Positions 36,488 to 48,122 of a stretch of DNA of 64,000 nucleotides are shown here, one piece after another; positions within the stretch are counted from its first letter, which is position 1, and the number at the start of each line of letters is the position of its first letter. Under the pieces are notes generated by a model. That model ran no database searches and had not been told where the DNA came from. It saw only the letters and a list, made by a program, of their open reading frames with translations. The stretch is from Trichosporon coremiiforme (taxonomy: Eukaryota > Basidiomycota > Tremellomycetes > Trichosporonales > Trichosporonaceae). Location: the NCBI GenBank assembly GCA_039545355.1, contig BCJJ01000002.1, positions 1,955,518 through 2,019,517 on the forward strand, read 5' to 3'. The position numbers and the translations under genes are program-made.

Positions 36488-37259
36488 GCAGTTGGCGTAA
36501 GCAGCTTGTTCGTAAAGCCGGCGTCCGGGAGACGCAGGCGTAGTTCCCCCTTCATTAGTCGTTAGGTTTCAGTTAGTTCCCCATTCTCTCAGCATAGACT
36601 AGACCCCTTCCCCCTGTTTGTACCAGTATCGCAAAGCGTGTCGCTAGGAAGTGACTCGAATCAAAGTAAAAATTATCTGATGGATCATGTTTCGGCGTCC
36701 ACAAAGTCTGGTTGAAAGTCGGGTTGAAAGTCGGGTTGAAAGTCGGGTTGCATCGCACACCACCGCACACCACCGCACACCATTGCACACCACTGACACT
36801 GAGCGAGCTGCAGCGAGTACACGGGTACACGGGTGCACGGATGAAGTGCCAGTCTCGCGATTGCCGTGATCACCATCCCGGTGAAGTTTCTGAGGTTTCT
36901 GAGGTTTCCTTTCTCACTTCCCTTCCAGTCCCTGCAACCTGCGCATACAGTATCCCGCCAAGTTGTTACGGCCCACATTCCACGATCCCGTCGCCCCTGC
37001 AGGCGTCAATTTGCAGTGGCAAACGCTGGGCAGACGCCGCAGACGCTGGACAAACGCTGGACAAACGCTGGACGGCCGCCTGATCGCCAATGCAGCCACA
37101 ATGAAGCGACAGGCGAGGCGGGGGGCTCTTTCCTCAGGCGCCATCACCGTCAAACACTACTCCTCGCGTCCACCTGCTCCCTCCCCAGCATGCACAAATG
37201 TCAAACGTGGTACTGATACATCCAGACCTCTCGCCTGGCTCTATGAGTGTACAACAATC
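36488..37259. repeat. Intergenic region with several short tandem repeats
   Basis: Between the Rim101 stop and the THOC5-like stop there are at least four short arrays: GTTGAAAGTCGG (12 bp, about 3.5 copies, 36712-36752), CGCACACCAC-type units (10 bp, about 36755-36793), GAGGTTTCT (9 bp, near 36890-36910) and ACGCTGGACAA (11 bp, about 2.8 copies, near 37043-37072). No gene is supported. Confidence 0.8.
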
Positions 37260-38107
37260 CTACTTGTCCGTCTCCATCTTGTCGTCTTTCTCATTCTCCC
37301 TCTTGGCCCCCTCGCTCCGGGCCAGTTTCGGCGGGTTCGTGACCCGGGTCACGTCCCTGATCTTACTCGCCATCGCATTAGTCGTCTTGGCATAGTCGGC
37401 GAGCCAGACGTCGACGGCGTCGAATTTCGCGCGTACTTCGCGGCGCGCGCGGACGAGACTGTCCCTCTCCTTTGTCAGGTCGGCCACGAGTTCCTCGCGC
37501 GATACCAGCGTCGAGAGTTCCGACTCGAGACGCAGAAGTGTCAGGGCGTAGTGCTTCTCCTGCTCGTCGGATGCTTATTGTCAGCTTTGGACGAAGAACG
37601 AAAAAAGAAAGCTGAGTAGCGGTCAAGTTGAAGTGACATGCTGCCGAGCCGATGCAGGGGTGCAGAGGGGGGGGGAGACTACTCACGCAAGCCAGCAAGA
37701 ACTTCCTTGTCGACCGAATCCAGGAACTCTGCCTCGGGGACCAAGTCCAATCGCTCGTACTCGGGCACGTACGCGTCGCACTCGGCGATCGCGTCCCGCA
37801 CCTTGCCGAGCTCGTACATGACTGCTCTGAGCTCGGCGTCGGCGGCGTCCAGCTCCGTCCGCGCCTCGGCCGAGTGCACTCGTCCAGCGTTGACTGTCGT
37901 CTGAGCCGAGCGGGTCGCGTGGCGCACGCCAGCGCTCAGCGTGTTCAGGAGCACGGGGTCGACATCTCCCTCGGCGTCGATGAAGGAATGGAGCTGTGAG
38001 GCGAGCTCGGTGACGAGAGCTGAGGGATCCGAGGGAAGAGAGGAGGGGAGAGGGCGGAGAAGGAGCGGGTCGTGCGGTGACGGGTCGATGACGCGAGGGA
38101 GCACCAT
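37260..38107 (-). CDS. THOC5-like (Fmip1) subunit of the THO mRNA-export complex
   Basis: Two exons join in phase: 38107-37687 and 37573-37260, giving 244 residues. The junction reads EVLAGLPSDEQEKHYALTLL; its intron of 113 nt ends GCTGACAATAAG. The protein is mainly helical and coiled-coil, with VRDAIAECDAYVPEYERLDL followed by VPEAEFL, resembling the THOC5/Fmip1 segment before its EEF motif. A second coiled coil (LESELSTLVSREELVADLTK) and a charged tail follow. It is shorter than animal THOC5, as is common for fungal members. THO couples transcription elongation to mRNP assembly and export in the nucleus. The call rests on pattern, without a domain search. The gene is head to head with mL43, 418 bp apart. 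Confidence 0.65.
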
Positions 38108-38525
38108 GGCGTCGATGTCGGTGCTCTGTAAGTGTCGTCGATGGATGCAGTTGCGTCAACAATGCAGTGTATAGCTCGCAGGACCGCAGGCTGGGTGGAG
38201 GACTTGCGAAATGGCAGACGGAGGCAACCTCACGTGGGTTGATCCATCCGCCTGGTTTCGGACGAAAAGTCGAACTCCCTGCTTAGCTCGCGCGAACATT
38301 GCTAGATTGCAGCTCGCAACTCCAAAACACACCTCTAGCTATTATCTGATCGTCTACCAATCTCGCCAGCGCCCCGACTGGAACACGGAGGAGGACTCGA
38401 CGATTTTCCTCTTTTAACGTTTGTTCGACTAGACGCCGAACGACTCCTTCATCCCTCTTCTCCCGACCTCCGACTCTCATCTTCCCTCTCTTCCCCTCCC
38501 TGCCTCGCCTTAGGCTCGGCTCAAC
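38108..38525. promoter_or_regulatory. Shared divergent promoter, THOC5-like / mL43
   Basis: 418 bp separate the start codons at 38107 (minus) and 38526 (plus). A CACGTG occurs at 38231-38236, and the last 80 bp before the mL43 ATG are C/T-rich like other leaders here. Confidence 0.5.
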
Positions 38526-39154
38526 ATGTCCGCCATTATCAAGCAGGCTGGAAAGCTCCGCTCCGTCTCCATCCCGGGGTACCAGCACTTTGAGAAGCCG
38601 ATCCGCAAGCTCATCTTCGACTACGACGCGGATTCGCCTGCGCAGGCTGGTGTCCGGTGAGTGCTGCTCCTCCGCTGCTCCTCCTCCGGAGGAGCTGCGC
38701 GATGTTGTCTCGGCTGGGTCGTTCATATCTTCTCCTTGCTCTTCTATGCTTAGTCCTTCTACCAGAGCAAGGGACTAGCAATGAACCTGTCGGGCTGACC
38801 CAGCTACGTGTTCCCGACCCGACCCGAGCTAATGCCAGTGCCTACCTCGCGAAGCCCTTTGCCGAGCTCGCGGCCCAGAACCCCGACGTCGAGATTGTCG
38901 TCCGCAAGCTGCCGCGTGGCAAAGCGGCGGTGATCCGGGGCCACTACGTGAACGGGCGCGACAAGGTGATCTGCGTGAACGGGCTGCAGGCGAACCAGAT
39001 CCAGAACAAGGTCGCCATCCTCATGGAGTCCTCGGGCGCCAAGCTGCGTAACCTGAAGAACGACATTCTGGAGGCTGGACCGGGTAACGAGAGCGCGCGT
39101 GGCGTCTGGTCCGCGCTCCATGCCCAGAGCAAGGACGGAGGATACACGATATAA
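38526..39154 (+). CDS. Mitochondrial large-subunit ribosomal protein mL43 (yeast Mrpl51)
   Basis: Two exons join in phase: 38526-38656 and 38839-39154, giving 148 residues. The thioredoxin-like L51/S25/CI-B8 fold is recognisable: LRSVSIPGYQHFEKPIRKLI, then FAELAAQNPDVEIVVRKLPR, then HYVNGRDKVICVNGLQANQI. The length fits mL43, a structural protein of the mitochondrial ribosome, and the tail RNLKNDILEAGPGNESARGV also fits. The intron of 182 nt is longer than most here. The downstream acceptor GCTAATGCCAG is used; an upstream CTGACCCAG does not keep the conserved AYLAKPF join. The related complex I subunit NDUFA2 is the main alternative but is shorter and more divergent. Confidence 0.9.
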
Positions 39155-39474
39155 ACACATTTTAGCATGCACATCTCATGATCATTGCGTGCGCCGCAAC
39201 GACGTGCCTTCCGCCGAAGACACCCGAGCTCTGCTGGCTTGACTGGGCGCTGCTCAGGCGAAGACAGTGGCGGGCAGCTAGCTACGGCCCGTCAACAGTC
39301 AGAAACTCTCAACACAGCCTCTCGGCAACAGGCAGCGCAACACTCGCAAGAATCAAGAATTCCATCGTTGTTTTTGACAGTTTTACGTCTACCACTCTAT
39401 CTCTAACACTAACACAGGCGCGTGCTGGCCTCTAAACCAACCCGCAGCCATATTGCTTGCCATGGGCGAGCAGC

Positions 39475-40867
39475 TTAGAGCTTGGAGAACACCTCGTCGA
39501 TGATCCACGCCTGGTCCCAAAGCGTGACGTCAATCTTGCATCCCTTGTCCTTGCCCTCGCGCTCAATGCGCTTCTCGAGCTCATAGTTCTTGCGAATAAG
39601 GCCCAAGTCGCCCTCACGCATACGCAGGAGGGGGCAGAAGTCATTGCTGCCGTCGCCGACGTAGACGATCTTGTCGAAGCTGTCCTTGCCGCCGTGCGCC
39701 TCGAGCCAGGCATCGAGCTCGTCGCCCTTGCACATGTTCGGAAGGCAGCCGACGGTGCATCCGTGCTGGGGGCCGTCGGCGGGCAGACGGCGACCAATGT
39801 GAAGACGGTCACCGGCCCACTTTGCGGGATTCGTGATGACCTGGTCGAAGAGGTCGGTCAGGCCGTGCTTCTGACACGTTAGCGAGCGAACCGATAGAGT
39901 GTAGGATGTGGCTCATGGGGTACATCATGGCGCAGCGCAGGGGCAGAATCCTCGTCACGCAGACACGTCGGATGCAAGTGAGCGGCTGACAAAGCCGATG
40001 CCACAGCCACGCGCGGTCCACTACCCTGCCGCCAACTACGGCCGTACTCACCTCGAGGATCGTGCCGATGTAGACCTCGTTCGAGTTCGAGAGACAGAGG
40101 AAGGTCGTCTCGCCGCGGTTCTTGAGGTTGGTGACAGCGCGCTTCATGGCGGGGTGGACAGGGAGCTGGCGCAGCGCGTCGAGGACCTGGTCCTTCTTGT
40201 AGCCGGCGTTGAAGAGGTCCTCCATCGTCTCGTCACTGGGGTCAGCAGACTGCGAGCGGAGCGAACAGTGAGCGGTTAGTGGTCGACCATGGTCTCATAT
40301 CCATGAACCAGCATGGCAATGGGAGAAAGATTGTCTCCGGCAGAACGAGTGAGAGGGAATGGACGGGCGGATGGACACAAAGCTTCAGGAGAACGAGAAG
40401 AGCAAGAGCAAACAATGATGAGGCAGACACAGAAGCGGAAGGAGGCGGACCGAGCACACACGTGCTCATCTCTTAACGCCTCCCGCGCTACTCGTTCGGA
40501 AAGACATTACCCGCAGATCGCTGAGCTCAGAGCGATAGCTCTCTGCGATGCACGCTGACGCCTCTGGCACACCCCCGACGCTTTTCTGAGCCTCGCCGTC
40601 AGACAGGCGGCGAGCCAGTTTAGCACCAAGCAGGGGGAGTTCATGAACAGAGGCGGGAATGTAGACTCGAGCAGCGCTCTGCGCCTGCCGCTGCGCGCCG
40701 GCTTGAACTCAGACTTACACAACATCAGGCATGCACTGCGAACCGGCGCTCTTGCGGTCCTGCAGCGTGCGGCGGAGCTTGGTGTCGAGCACCTCGAACA
40801 CCCAGCGGTCCGTGTCCTGGTCGACGAAGGACCAGTCAAAGTCGAAGACGACGAGGTTCTTGACCAT
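39475..40867 (-). CDS. PHOSPHO-type HAD phosphatase (phosphoethanolamine/phosphocholine or PLP phosphatase-like)
   Basis: Three exons join in phase: 40867-40719, 40235-40052 and 39870-39475, giving 242 residues. The HAD motif I is at the N-terminus (VVFDFDWSFVDQDTD, nucleophile Asp9 and general acid Asp11), motif II is TTFLCLSNSNEVYI, and the C-terminal motif is IVYVGDGSNDFCPLL, all in the PHOSPHO1/PHOSPHO2 arrangement. Animal relatives hydrolyse phosphocholine, phosphoethanolamine or pyridoxal 5'-phosphate; the substrate here is not known. The first intron is 483 nt, roughly ten times the usual length in this window. The frame is open upstream of the chosen ATG to an in-frame ATG at 41269; the part next to the start (ARRLFSTTSPAPSSL) looks like a mitochondrial presequence. 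Confidence 0.87.
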
Positions 40868-41618
40868 TTTGTATGCGAGCGACGAGGGAGCGGGGGACGT
40901 AGTCGAAAACAAGCGGCGAGCGGACTCTGCTGCGTTGTTGTTGAAAGAGTGAGGTGAGAGAGGTGGAATCGGGAAGTTCGCGGGGGGTCGCGAACTAGCG
41001 GCAGAGATAAGGGAGATGGGGCGGAGGGAAAGAGCCGGGGTGAAGAGTCGAGAGAGTATAGTTATCGTAGAGTTAGTCTGGCACGACTGACGGAGAACAT
41101 GATAGTGAAGACCGCACACACACTCGGGCACTGGTACTCCGCGGCCCAACCCTGCTCCTCCAATCCATCCCCGCTGCCGCTGGGCCCGTTGCCCGTTGAC
41201 TCGGCATCGCAGGAAAAACCCAGCCGAACCTGCGATCGGGAGTGGAGATTGGAGCGCTGCCCGTGTCATCTGCCTCCACCCTATCGTCCTCTGCAGATTT
41301 CCTTTCGAACCCTTAGCACAGGACCTTTCCACCGTGGGAAACCTTCAATGGAGCAGAGCCTTTCCTCCCGACCCCGATGTCGCGCACCAGAACCCACGGC
41401 ACCTAGAACGAAACCGATGCACATCGGCCAACGGGGCGCTCGTGGATGGCGTCGAGAGTAGCTGAGCCATCCTCCCACCTGGACCCGCCGAAGTTGGCTG
41501 CGTCCGCATGTTCGCGTGCGACCCGCGACGACGCTGGCCAGAGCTACGAAGTGCAATGCCAAACTAGCTGCATTACTCTATGACCGGAACCAGCAACTGA
41601 ACTAAGAGGCTTTTTGCT
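40868..41618. other. Spacer between phosphatase and glutaminase genes
   Basis: This 751 bp carries the phosphatase promoter and leader and the 3' flank of the glutaminase gene. The only notable content is the in-frame upstream extension of the phosphatase frame (to 41269), described under that gene. No separate gene is seen. Confidence 0.5.
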
Positions 41619-43325
41619 CTACGAGTGCGAGTTCTGCTTCGGGATATCCTTCGGCTTCGTCTTGCCATTACTCGCGCCCGTCCCCTCGTGCCCCGTGATA
41701 TCCTTGATCTCGTCCGAAACATCCGGGAGCGCGATACGGTGCCAGTCCGCAAACCTTGAGAGATCATCAATGACAGCGTCGCAGGGACACTCGGCGTCGG
41801 GGTTGTTGTGGTCGTCGATCAGATCAAGCAGGTTCTCCGGGTCGACGACGAGCACCTTGAATCCGGCCCTGGAGAGACGCTTGATCGCCTCGCGGATCAT
41901 CTTGCGCGCGACCCCGTCGATGGAGTACACCTGGCGCAGGTCGACGACGACGGCGTCCACGGAGCTGTTGCTCAGCGCGGATCTCCGAGAGAGGATACGA
42001 AGCACGCGCTCCGCCGACGTGAATGTGATGGTCCCCTGCAGGGAGAGGACGCCGGCAGTCTGCTGCGCCTTGCCGCCGGCTGCCACGGCATCAGCACTCT
42101 CGGGCGACTCGAGGATGTAGTGTCTCCGCACGACTGAACGCGATGGCTCAGGCGCATGCATGATGTGCAGCCCCATGTCGTCGCTGAGCTTCTTGCACAT
42201 TCTGACTCCTCGGACAGAGTTGCCGTGCGCGTCCAGCCTGGGCGAGAACGTCGCGATACCCAGCTGTCCGGGAAGCGCGCCCAGGATTCCTCCCGCGACG
42301 CCCGACTTGGCAGGGAACCCGATCTGGGACACCCAGTCGCCCGCGCCATTATACATCCCGCACGTCATCATGACGCTCAGCACCTGGCGCACGACGTCGG
42401 GGCGGCACACCCTTTCGCCCGTGACGGGCTGGATGCCTCCATTGGCCAGTGTCGCGGCCATCAGCGCGAGGTCGCGGCATGTGACGCTGATGGCACACTG
42501 GCGCGTGTATCCGTCGACGACTTCGAGGGGCTCGCCCGAGATGACGTGGTAGTTCCTCAGCATGTTTGCGATGGCGCGGTTACGGTAGCTCTCCTTCATT
42601 TCAGAGGTGTAGATCTTCTCGTCGATCTTGAGCTCGCGGCCTGCGAAAGCGGACAGGCCCTTGCGAATGAGTTCGAGACGCTCGGGCTCAGCCATGTCTG
42701 GCGGTCCCACGAGCGTGTGGGTCAGGATCGCGCCGGCGTTGATCATCGGGTTCAGCGGGCGGCGGGTGTCGCTCTCGAGCGACAGTTCGTTGAACGCTTC
42801 GCCAGAGGGCTCGACACCGACACGCTGCGTGACGTACTGCAGCCCGTGGTCCTCGAGCGCGAGCGCGTACACGAATGCCTTTGAGATGGACTGGATCGAG
42901 AACTCGATGTCGGCGTCGCCGGAGCTGTACACGAAGCCGTCCACTGTCGAGATACACACGGCGATGCGGTTAGGGTCGGCATTAGCCAGCTCGGGGATGT
43001 AGGACGCGTTTTGCCCGCTGTTGTCCGTCGAACAGTACTCCATAACGGACTTGAGGTATTCGGACACAGGCGTCTGCATCTTGGCGCCCTTGAAGTCGAC
43101 GTTCGAGCGCGAGGGGCCGCACCCGTCGATAAGTCGACCGAAACCGTCGACGGTACGCACGTCCGTGATCGGCGGCGACATCGCCATCGGCCGCGGTGTC
43201 GGGCTGGCGTCAGCTTGCCCTGCAACAAAGCTAACTTACAGGTCATCGGCGGGGCGGAACGCGGTCGGGCAGCTCATCTCAGTAAAGGAGCGCACGGGCG
43301 AGGAAGAGGGGGAGTAGGGAGCCAT
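41619..43325 (-). CDS. Glutaminase (GlsA/serine-type) with C-terminal STAS domain
   Basis: Two exons join in phase: 43325-43240 and 43203-41619, giving 556 residues. The core is a glutaminase of the beta-lactamase-like fold, hydrolysing glutamine to glutamate and ammonia. FSIQSISKAF carries the Ser-x-x-Lys catalytic pair (about S134/K137). Other landmarks are NPMINAGAI, SYRNRAIANMLRNYHV, YTRQCAISVTCRDLALMAAT, GDWVSQIGFPAKSGVAGGI and GLHIMHAP. A STAS domain follows (about residues 395-510; AVVVDLRQVYSIDGVARKMI, then FKVLVVDPENL). The pairing of this core with STAS is, to my knowledge, also found in bacterial glutaminases such as the Micrococcus enzyme, so old transfer from bacteria is possible. 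There is no signal peptide, suggesting the cytosol. The small first exon matches neighbouring intron style, so the gene is fully fungal in structure. Confidence 0.93.
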
Positions 43326-44153
43326 GGCTGGTCTCGCTGGCATTTACGGACTTGCGGCGACTAGACGTTCTTGGCGGGGAGTTGGGCCGGTGTTCGGTGA
43401 TCTGCGATGGACTAGAAGGAAGGGACAGTCCTGAAATGGCGCGGACGTGAAACGTGAGAGAAGGATTAGTCAGTAACAGTTGCCGTTGAGATGGATGGAT
43501 GCGATGGCCATTCCTTGGCATGCTTCAAAAAGTCTGGCTCATCTGTGCGCGCGCAGAGCTGTACCGCTGATTGTGTGTTTCATTCTAGGGGATGACGTCA
43601 ATCCGATCTTGAGTCTGGGCGCCGATTCATATTGTGATTTGCTAATGGTCCGATCCTCCGATCTTGACAATGACTGCTGGCAACGTTTGTAGTTCGAGAC
43701 ACCGCAAGAGCGGACCAGCGGACCGTAGATAGCTGGTGTCACCGTCACAAATGCATCAATGCCACCAGCCACCAGTGTACTTTCGAAGTGATCGCCGGAA
43801 TCACGGACATCCGGACTGTCAGCACGGACTTGAGATCTTTGAGATTACGAGATCCGTCGTACTGGCCAAGTAACCGCCCCTTAGCCGCGCATACCGCTTA
43901 AATCTTGGGCAGGGAAGCGGAGTGACTATGCCGACCATGCCTTGGCTACCGATCACCCCGAGCTTATTTTTCCAATAGCGACTGACCTCGACCACGATAT
44001 TCGCGAAATTTGGCAATTGATATTTCGCTCGATCCGAGTCGGATTAACATTGGCTGGGCACGCTGGGGTTAGTCACAACTGAGCTTGTGTCAGTGGCAGG
44101 CAGATGGTGGCGATGTTCATCTAAATCCACAAGCTGAGGAGCTTAGCTGAAGA

Positions 44154-44290
<137 letters not shown>

Positions 44291-44640
44291 CTATTGTTGC
44301 GAGACAAAGTTTGTCAGAGATAGAGTCGGCTGCTCTTTGGAGAGACAGGGAGAAGGGGATAGATCGGATGTCGGGCCGGAAACGCTGCAGCCAGACTTCT
44401 GGTGTCCCGGCTGATCGTGTTGATCCGGAGTGCTGAGGTCCGTGAGCAGCTACTCGAGCTTGGCGCACACACGCCAATGCGCCAGACGCCACCGCTGTGA
44501 CCCCTCAGAATGCGCAGGGGTTCGAGGGACAGTCCACTGTAGAACGCCGTGCCTCCTCATGTGGCGGAAGAACATTACAACGAAACCAGCATACTGACCG
44601 TGAAGGCACCCAGGCTGACGCGAGGCAGGACGATGGCTTA

Positions 44641-44746
44641 CACTCGTACACTCGTACACTCGTACACTCGTACACTCGTACACTCGTACACTCGTACACT
44701 CGTACACCCGTACACTCGTACACCCGTACACTCGTACACCCGTACA
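44641..44746. repeat. 8-bp minisatellite, unit CACTCGTA
   Basis: About 13 tandem units; the last third carries CACCCGTA variants. Imperfect 27-bp direct repeats flank it (44613-44639 and 44753-44779, 21 of 27 identical by eye, both starting GGCTGAC and ending CTT). Confidence 0.92.
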
Positions 44747-45051
44747 CACACGGGCTGACATGAGGCAGCAATAGGGCTTGGCAGGTGGCACAGGGTCAGT
44801 GCTCAGTCAGTGGCAAACAGCTCTCTTTCAGCTCGCTCCCTGTAACGTAACAATTATGCAACATGCATCTGGGAGTGACAGTACAGATACGTGATATCTA
44901 TGGCCCGCGGGCCGTTTTTGTGTGTTTACCATGCGAGCCTGACTATGACATGACATGATTAAGCGTCCCAAATGAAGAAAGATACTCTAGATGTGGATTG
45001 CCGGCGCGTGCAGTATGCAGTACGCCAGCATGCCAAGGGTGCGCTAAGTGC

Positions 45052-46926
45052 TTAGGCACCGTTGACCTTGGGGGCGTCGTCGAGGGCGGCGTTGTGGATG
45101 GCGACGGCGCGTCCGGAGGGGTCGGAGGAGACACCCCACTCGGACTTGGGGATCCAGCGGACGGCGGTCTGGGCGGCGGCGTCAGAGGGGAACTGGCCCT
45201 CGAAGATGTCGCGGATCCAGTACGCCTCCTTGGTGTCGGGAGTGGAGATGGGCCAGCGCTCGGCGGCCTTGGCCATCTGCTCGTCCGAGACGACCTCGGC
45301 GGCGTGGTCCTTCATGCCGTCGATCCACGAGTAGCCGACACCGTCCGAGAACTGCTCCTTCTGGCGCCACAGAATCGACTCGGGGAGGTACGGCTTGCCC
45401 TCGGGCGCGCAGTCGAAGGCCTTGCGCAGAATGTACTTCTCCATGTGGGGACGGCCGTCGGCGTCCTTGGTCTGCGAGGAGCCCTTCGAGAACATCTTGG
45501 CGGCAGGGTCGACGTTCATGGCGACCTCGAGGAACTTCTTGTCCAGGAACGGCACACGGGCCTCAAGACCCCAGGCCATCGTCGACTTGTTGGCACGCAG
45601 GCAGTCGGCGGTGTGCAGGTTCTTCACACGCTTGACGCACTCCTCGTGGAAGTCCTCGGCGTTGGGGGCAGCGTGGAAGTAGAGGTATCCACCGAAGATC
45701 TCGTCACTTCCCTCACCGGACAGGACCATCTTGACACCCATGGCCTTGATCTTACGCGAGAGGAGGTACATCGGCGTAGAGGCACGGACGGTCGTGACGT
45801 CGTAAGTCTCGAGGTGGTGGATGACCTCAGGGATGGCGTCAAGACCCTCCTGGACGGTGAAGGTGTACTCGTGGTGGATAGTGCCGAGCATGTCGGCGGC
45901 CTTGCGCGCGGCGACAAGGTCGGGGGCACCGGGGAGACCGATGGCGAACGAGTGGAGCTGGGGCCACGAGGCGAGGGGGATGTCACCATCAGGCTTCGAG
46001 CCGTGAAGGCGGTACTCCTGGCGCTTGCGCTCCTGCTCAGCGGCGAGCTTGTCGGTCTCGCGGGCGGCGATCGAGGCGATCAGCGACGAGTCAAGACCAC
46101 CGGAAAGAAGGACACCGTACGGAACCTCAGACATGAGACGCTTGCGGACGGCCATCTCGAGAGTCTCGCGGATGGCGGTAAGGTCAACGGGGTTCTTCGG
46201 GGTCTTGCCGGGCTTGTCAGAGTCCCACCACGACGGGTTGAAGTAGCGGGTCATCTCGCCGACGTTCGAGTCGTAGTAGTGCCCCGGGGGGAACGACTTG
46301 AGGTTGTCGCACTCCTCCTGGATGCACTTAAGCTCAGAAGCGAAGTAGAGCGTCTCCGGGGCAGCCGAGTTCCAGCCCATGTAGAGCGTCGTGATACCAA
46401 TGGGGTCACGGGCAGCAATCAGGCGCGAGGGAGTAACCGAGGTGTCGAGGAGAACGAACGAGAACATGCCGTCGAGCTTGTTGCACATAGCGGTGATGTC
46501 GTCCTTGTTCTCCTTGTACAGGTACATGATCGGCTCACAGTCGGAGTGGGTCTTCCACTCGGGCGGGTTCTTCAGGCTCTTGCGGAGCTCGAGGTGGTTG
46601 TAGATCTCACCGTTGACGGCAAGGAGGACCTTGCCATCGTCGGAGACGAGGGGCTGGGCGCCGGAGTCTGCCGTCAGCCGAAAAGGTCCGTAAGCCAGTG
46701 CATTGCCAGTGCACAGAACTCAATTTTCCGTGCACTTGCGCAGTTGTTACTACTCACCAACGCCAACAATGGCAAGACGCTCGTGGACGAGAATCGAGTC
46801 CTGGGCGACGGCACATCCGGACCAGTCGGGGCCACGGTGCCTCTGCTGCTTGGAGAGGGCGATGGCGCGGGGGCGGTAAGCCTGGAGGTCACCCTCCTTC
46901 CTGTAGACGCAGAAGATACCACACAT
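45052..46926 (-). CDS. ASN1: Asparagine synthetase, glutamine-hydrolysing
   Basis: Two exons join in phase: 46926-46758 and 46667-45052, giving 594 residues. The mature N-terminal Cys nucleophile is present (MCGIFCVYR), with the class II glutaminase motifs [18 protein letters not shown] and [13 protein letters not shown]. The synthetase half has the ATP-pyrophosphatase loop [12 protein letters not shown] (about residue 245) and [20 protein letters not shown]. It makes asparagine from aspartate, glutamine and ATP in the cytosol. The length fits yeast Asn1/Asn2. The single intron (90 nt) splits VGV from DSGAQPLVS. Upstream are imperfect Gcn4-like sites (TGAGTCC near 47012, GAGTCA near 47306), too weak to assert amino-acid control. 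Confidence 0.96.
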
Positions 46927-48122
46927 GTTGGTTGGTGATGTGGAAGGAAGAAAGAGTAGTGTTGGCGGCCAGGAATAAAAAGTCGGTCGTCCCCGTGAGT
47001 GGTTGCTTGGCTGAGTCCTGACTACGACCGACGAGTCCAAAAGTTAAAAGCCCAGCGTACGGAGATTTCGACTTAGATCGGCCCGCCCGCCTACCCCGCT
47101 GGGCGGCCCTGGGCGGCCCTGCCGCTGAGCCGCTGGCCTGCTGAAGCGCTTGCCGACGGGGCCGGCAAAAAGATCCCGTCGATTCACCCCAGGTGCATCA
47201 AGCGTCAGGCGCGCGCTGCACCCGCGCGCCAGCCCTAGATGCGAGCCCTTGGTTGCCCGCGCCAAATCGCCAAGCCGACGAGGCAACCAGCCAGCGAGCC
47301 AGCGCACGAGTCAAATTTGTGGCCATGCATGCGTGGCGTCTGTGCGCGTGTGCGAGGGGAACAGATAGGCGAATCACGTGACACTTTATCCACGTAAGCG
47401 ACACACGCAGCTTTCCCCGCCCCGTCGTATCAACCAGATTGTCGCAGATCCCAGGAGCTAGGCCTGCTGGGACGCATTCCACCGCACTATGCGGGGCCAG
47501 CGAACGGCCGTATCATTCGGGCCAGTACACAATCCAGCCCTAGCCCACCCCTGGCTCACCATCCCGCTGATTACACCTGTCGACTCGATGCACTACACTC
47601 TGATACCCATACCCGACCGGGCGGCGCGGTACGGCACGGCACGGCACTTGGGGAACAGGACGGATGGAGCAAGAGTATATGTCGAGGAGGACTAAGGAAG
47701 GTGTAACGTCGGGAACGAACTAGGTGTACCTTGACCATGGGTTTATATTTGTGTGACCTAAGCTCGCTTCTCTGTGTATGGACCTGTGACTGTGGGGACC
47801 TTTGCACTGGCGTCCTATCGCACCACCGGGCACCGGACATGACCTACACGGCACACTACCCAAGCCACGAGTCACGAACGCACTCACCACCACAGCATGC
47901 ATTCAACCCCACGCTCCTTAATTCTTCCCCACACTAAACCCTGAGCATTGATCTTACCCACACACCCACTACTCCTGCATCCCTCCTCATTCGACCAGGC
48001 CGTCTCATGTCCCCGCGTCATTGACCACCTTCCTTGTGCTCACACTACCATCATCACTTGAGAGACACCCCGAGCACGCCCGTCGCCTGCTTGCTCCTGT
48101 GCTGAGATCCTTCCCTCTCACC
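46927..48122. promoter_or_regulatory. Divergent intergenic region, ASN1 / GID4
   Basis: About 1.2 kb between the start codons at 46926 (minus) and 48123 (plus). It includes a TCACGTGA palindrome (47374-47381). The last 170 bp before GID4 are C/T/A-rich, as seen before other starts in this window. No gene is supported. Confidence 0.5.

Noticed and set aside
44497..44791. ORFs with repeated Tyr-Thr-Arg or Val-Arg-Val-Tyr-Glu-Cys
   Set aside because: They arise from the 8-bp CACTCGTA minisatellite, whose three-unit period is 24 bp.
44998..46938. 646-codon plus-strand ORF opposite asparagine synthetase
   Set aside because: Shadow frame; the minus strand encodes a complete, unmistakable asparagine synthetase.
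46927..47400. Gcn4-type control sites before asparagine synthetase
   Set aside because: Only six-of-seven matches to TGASTCA are present, which is not above chance.
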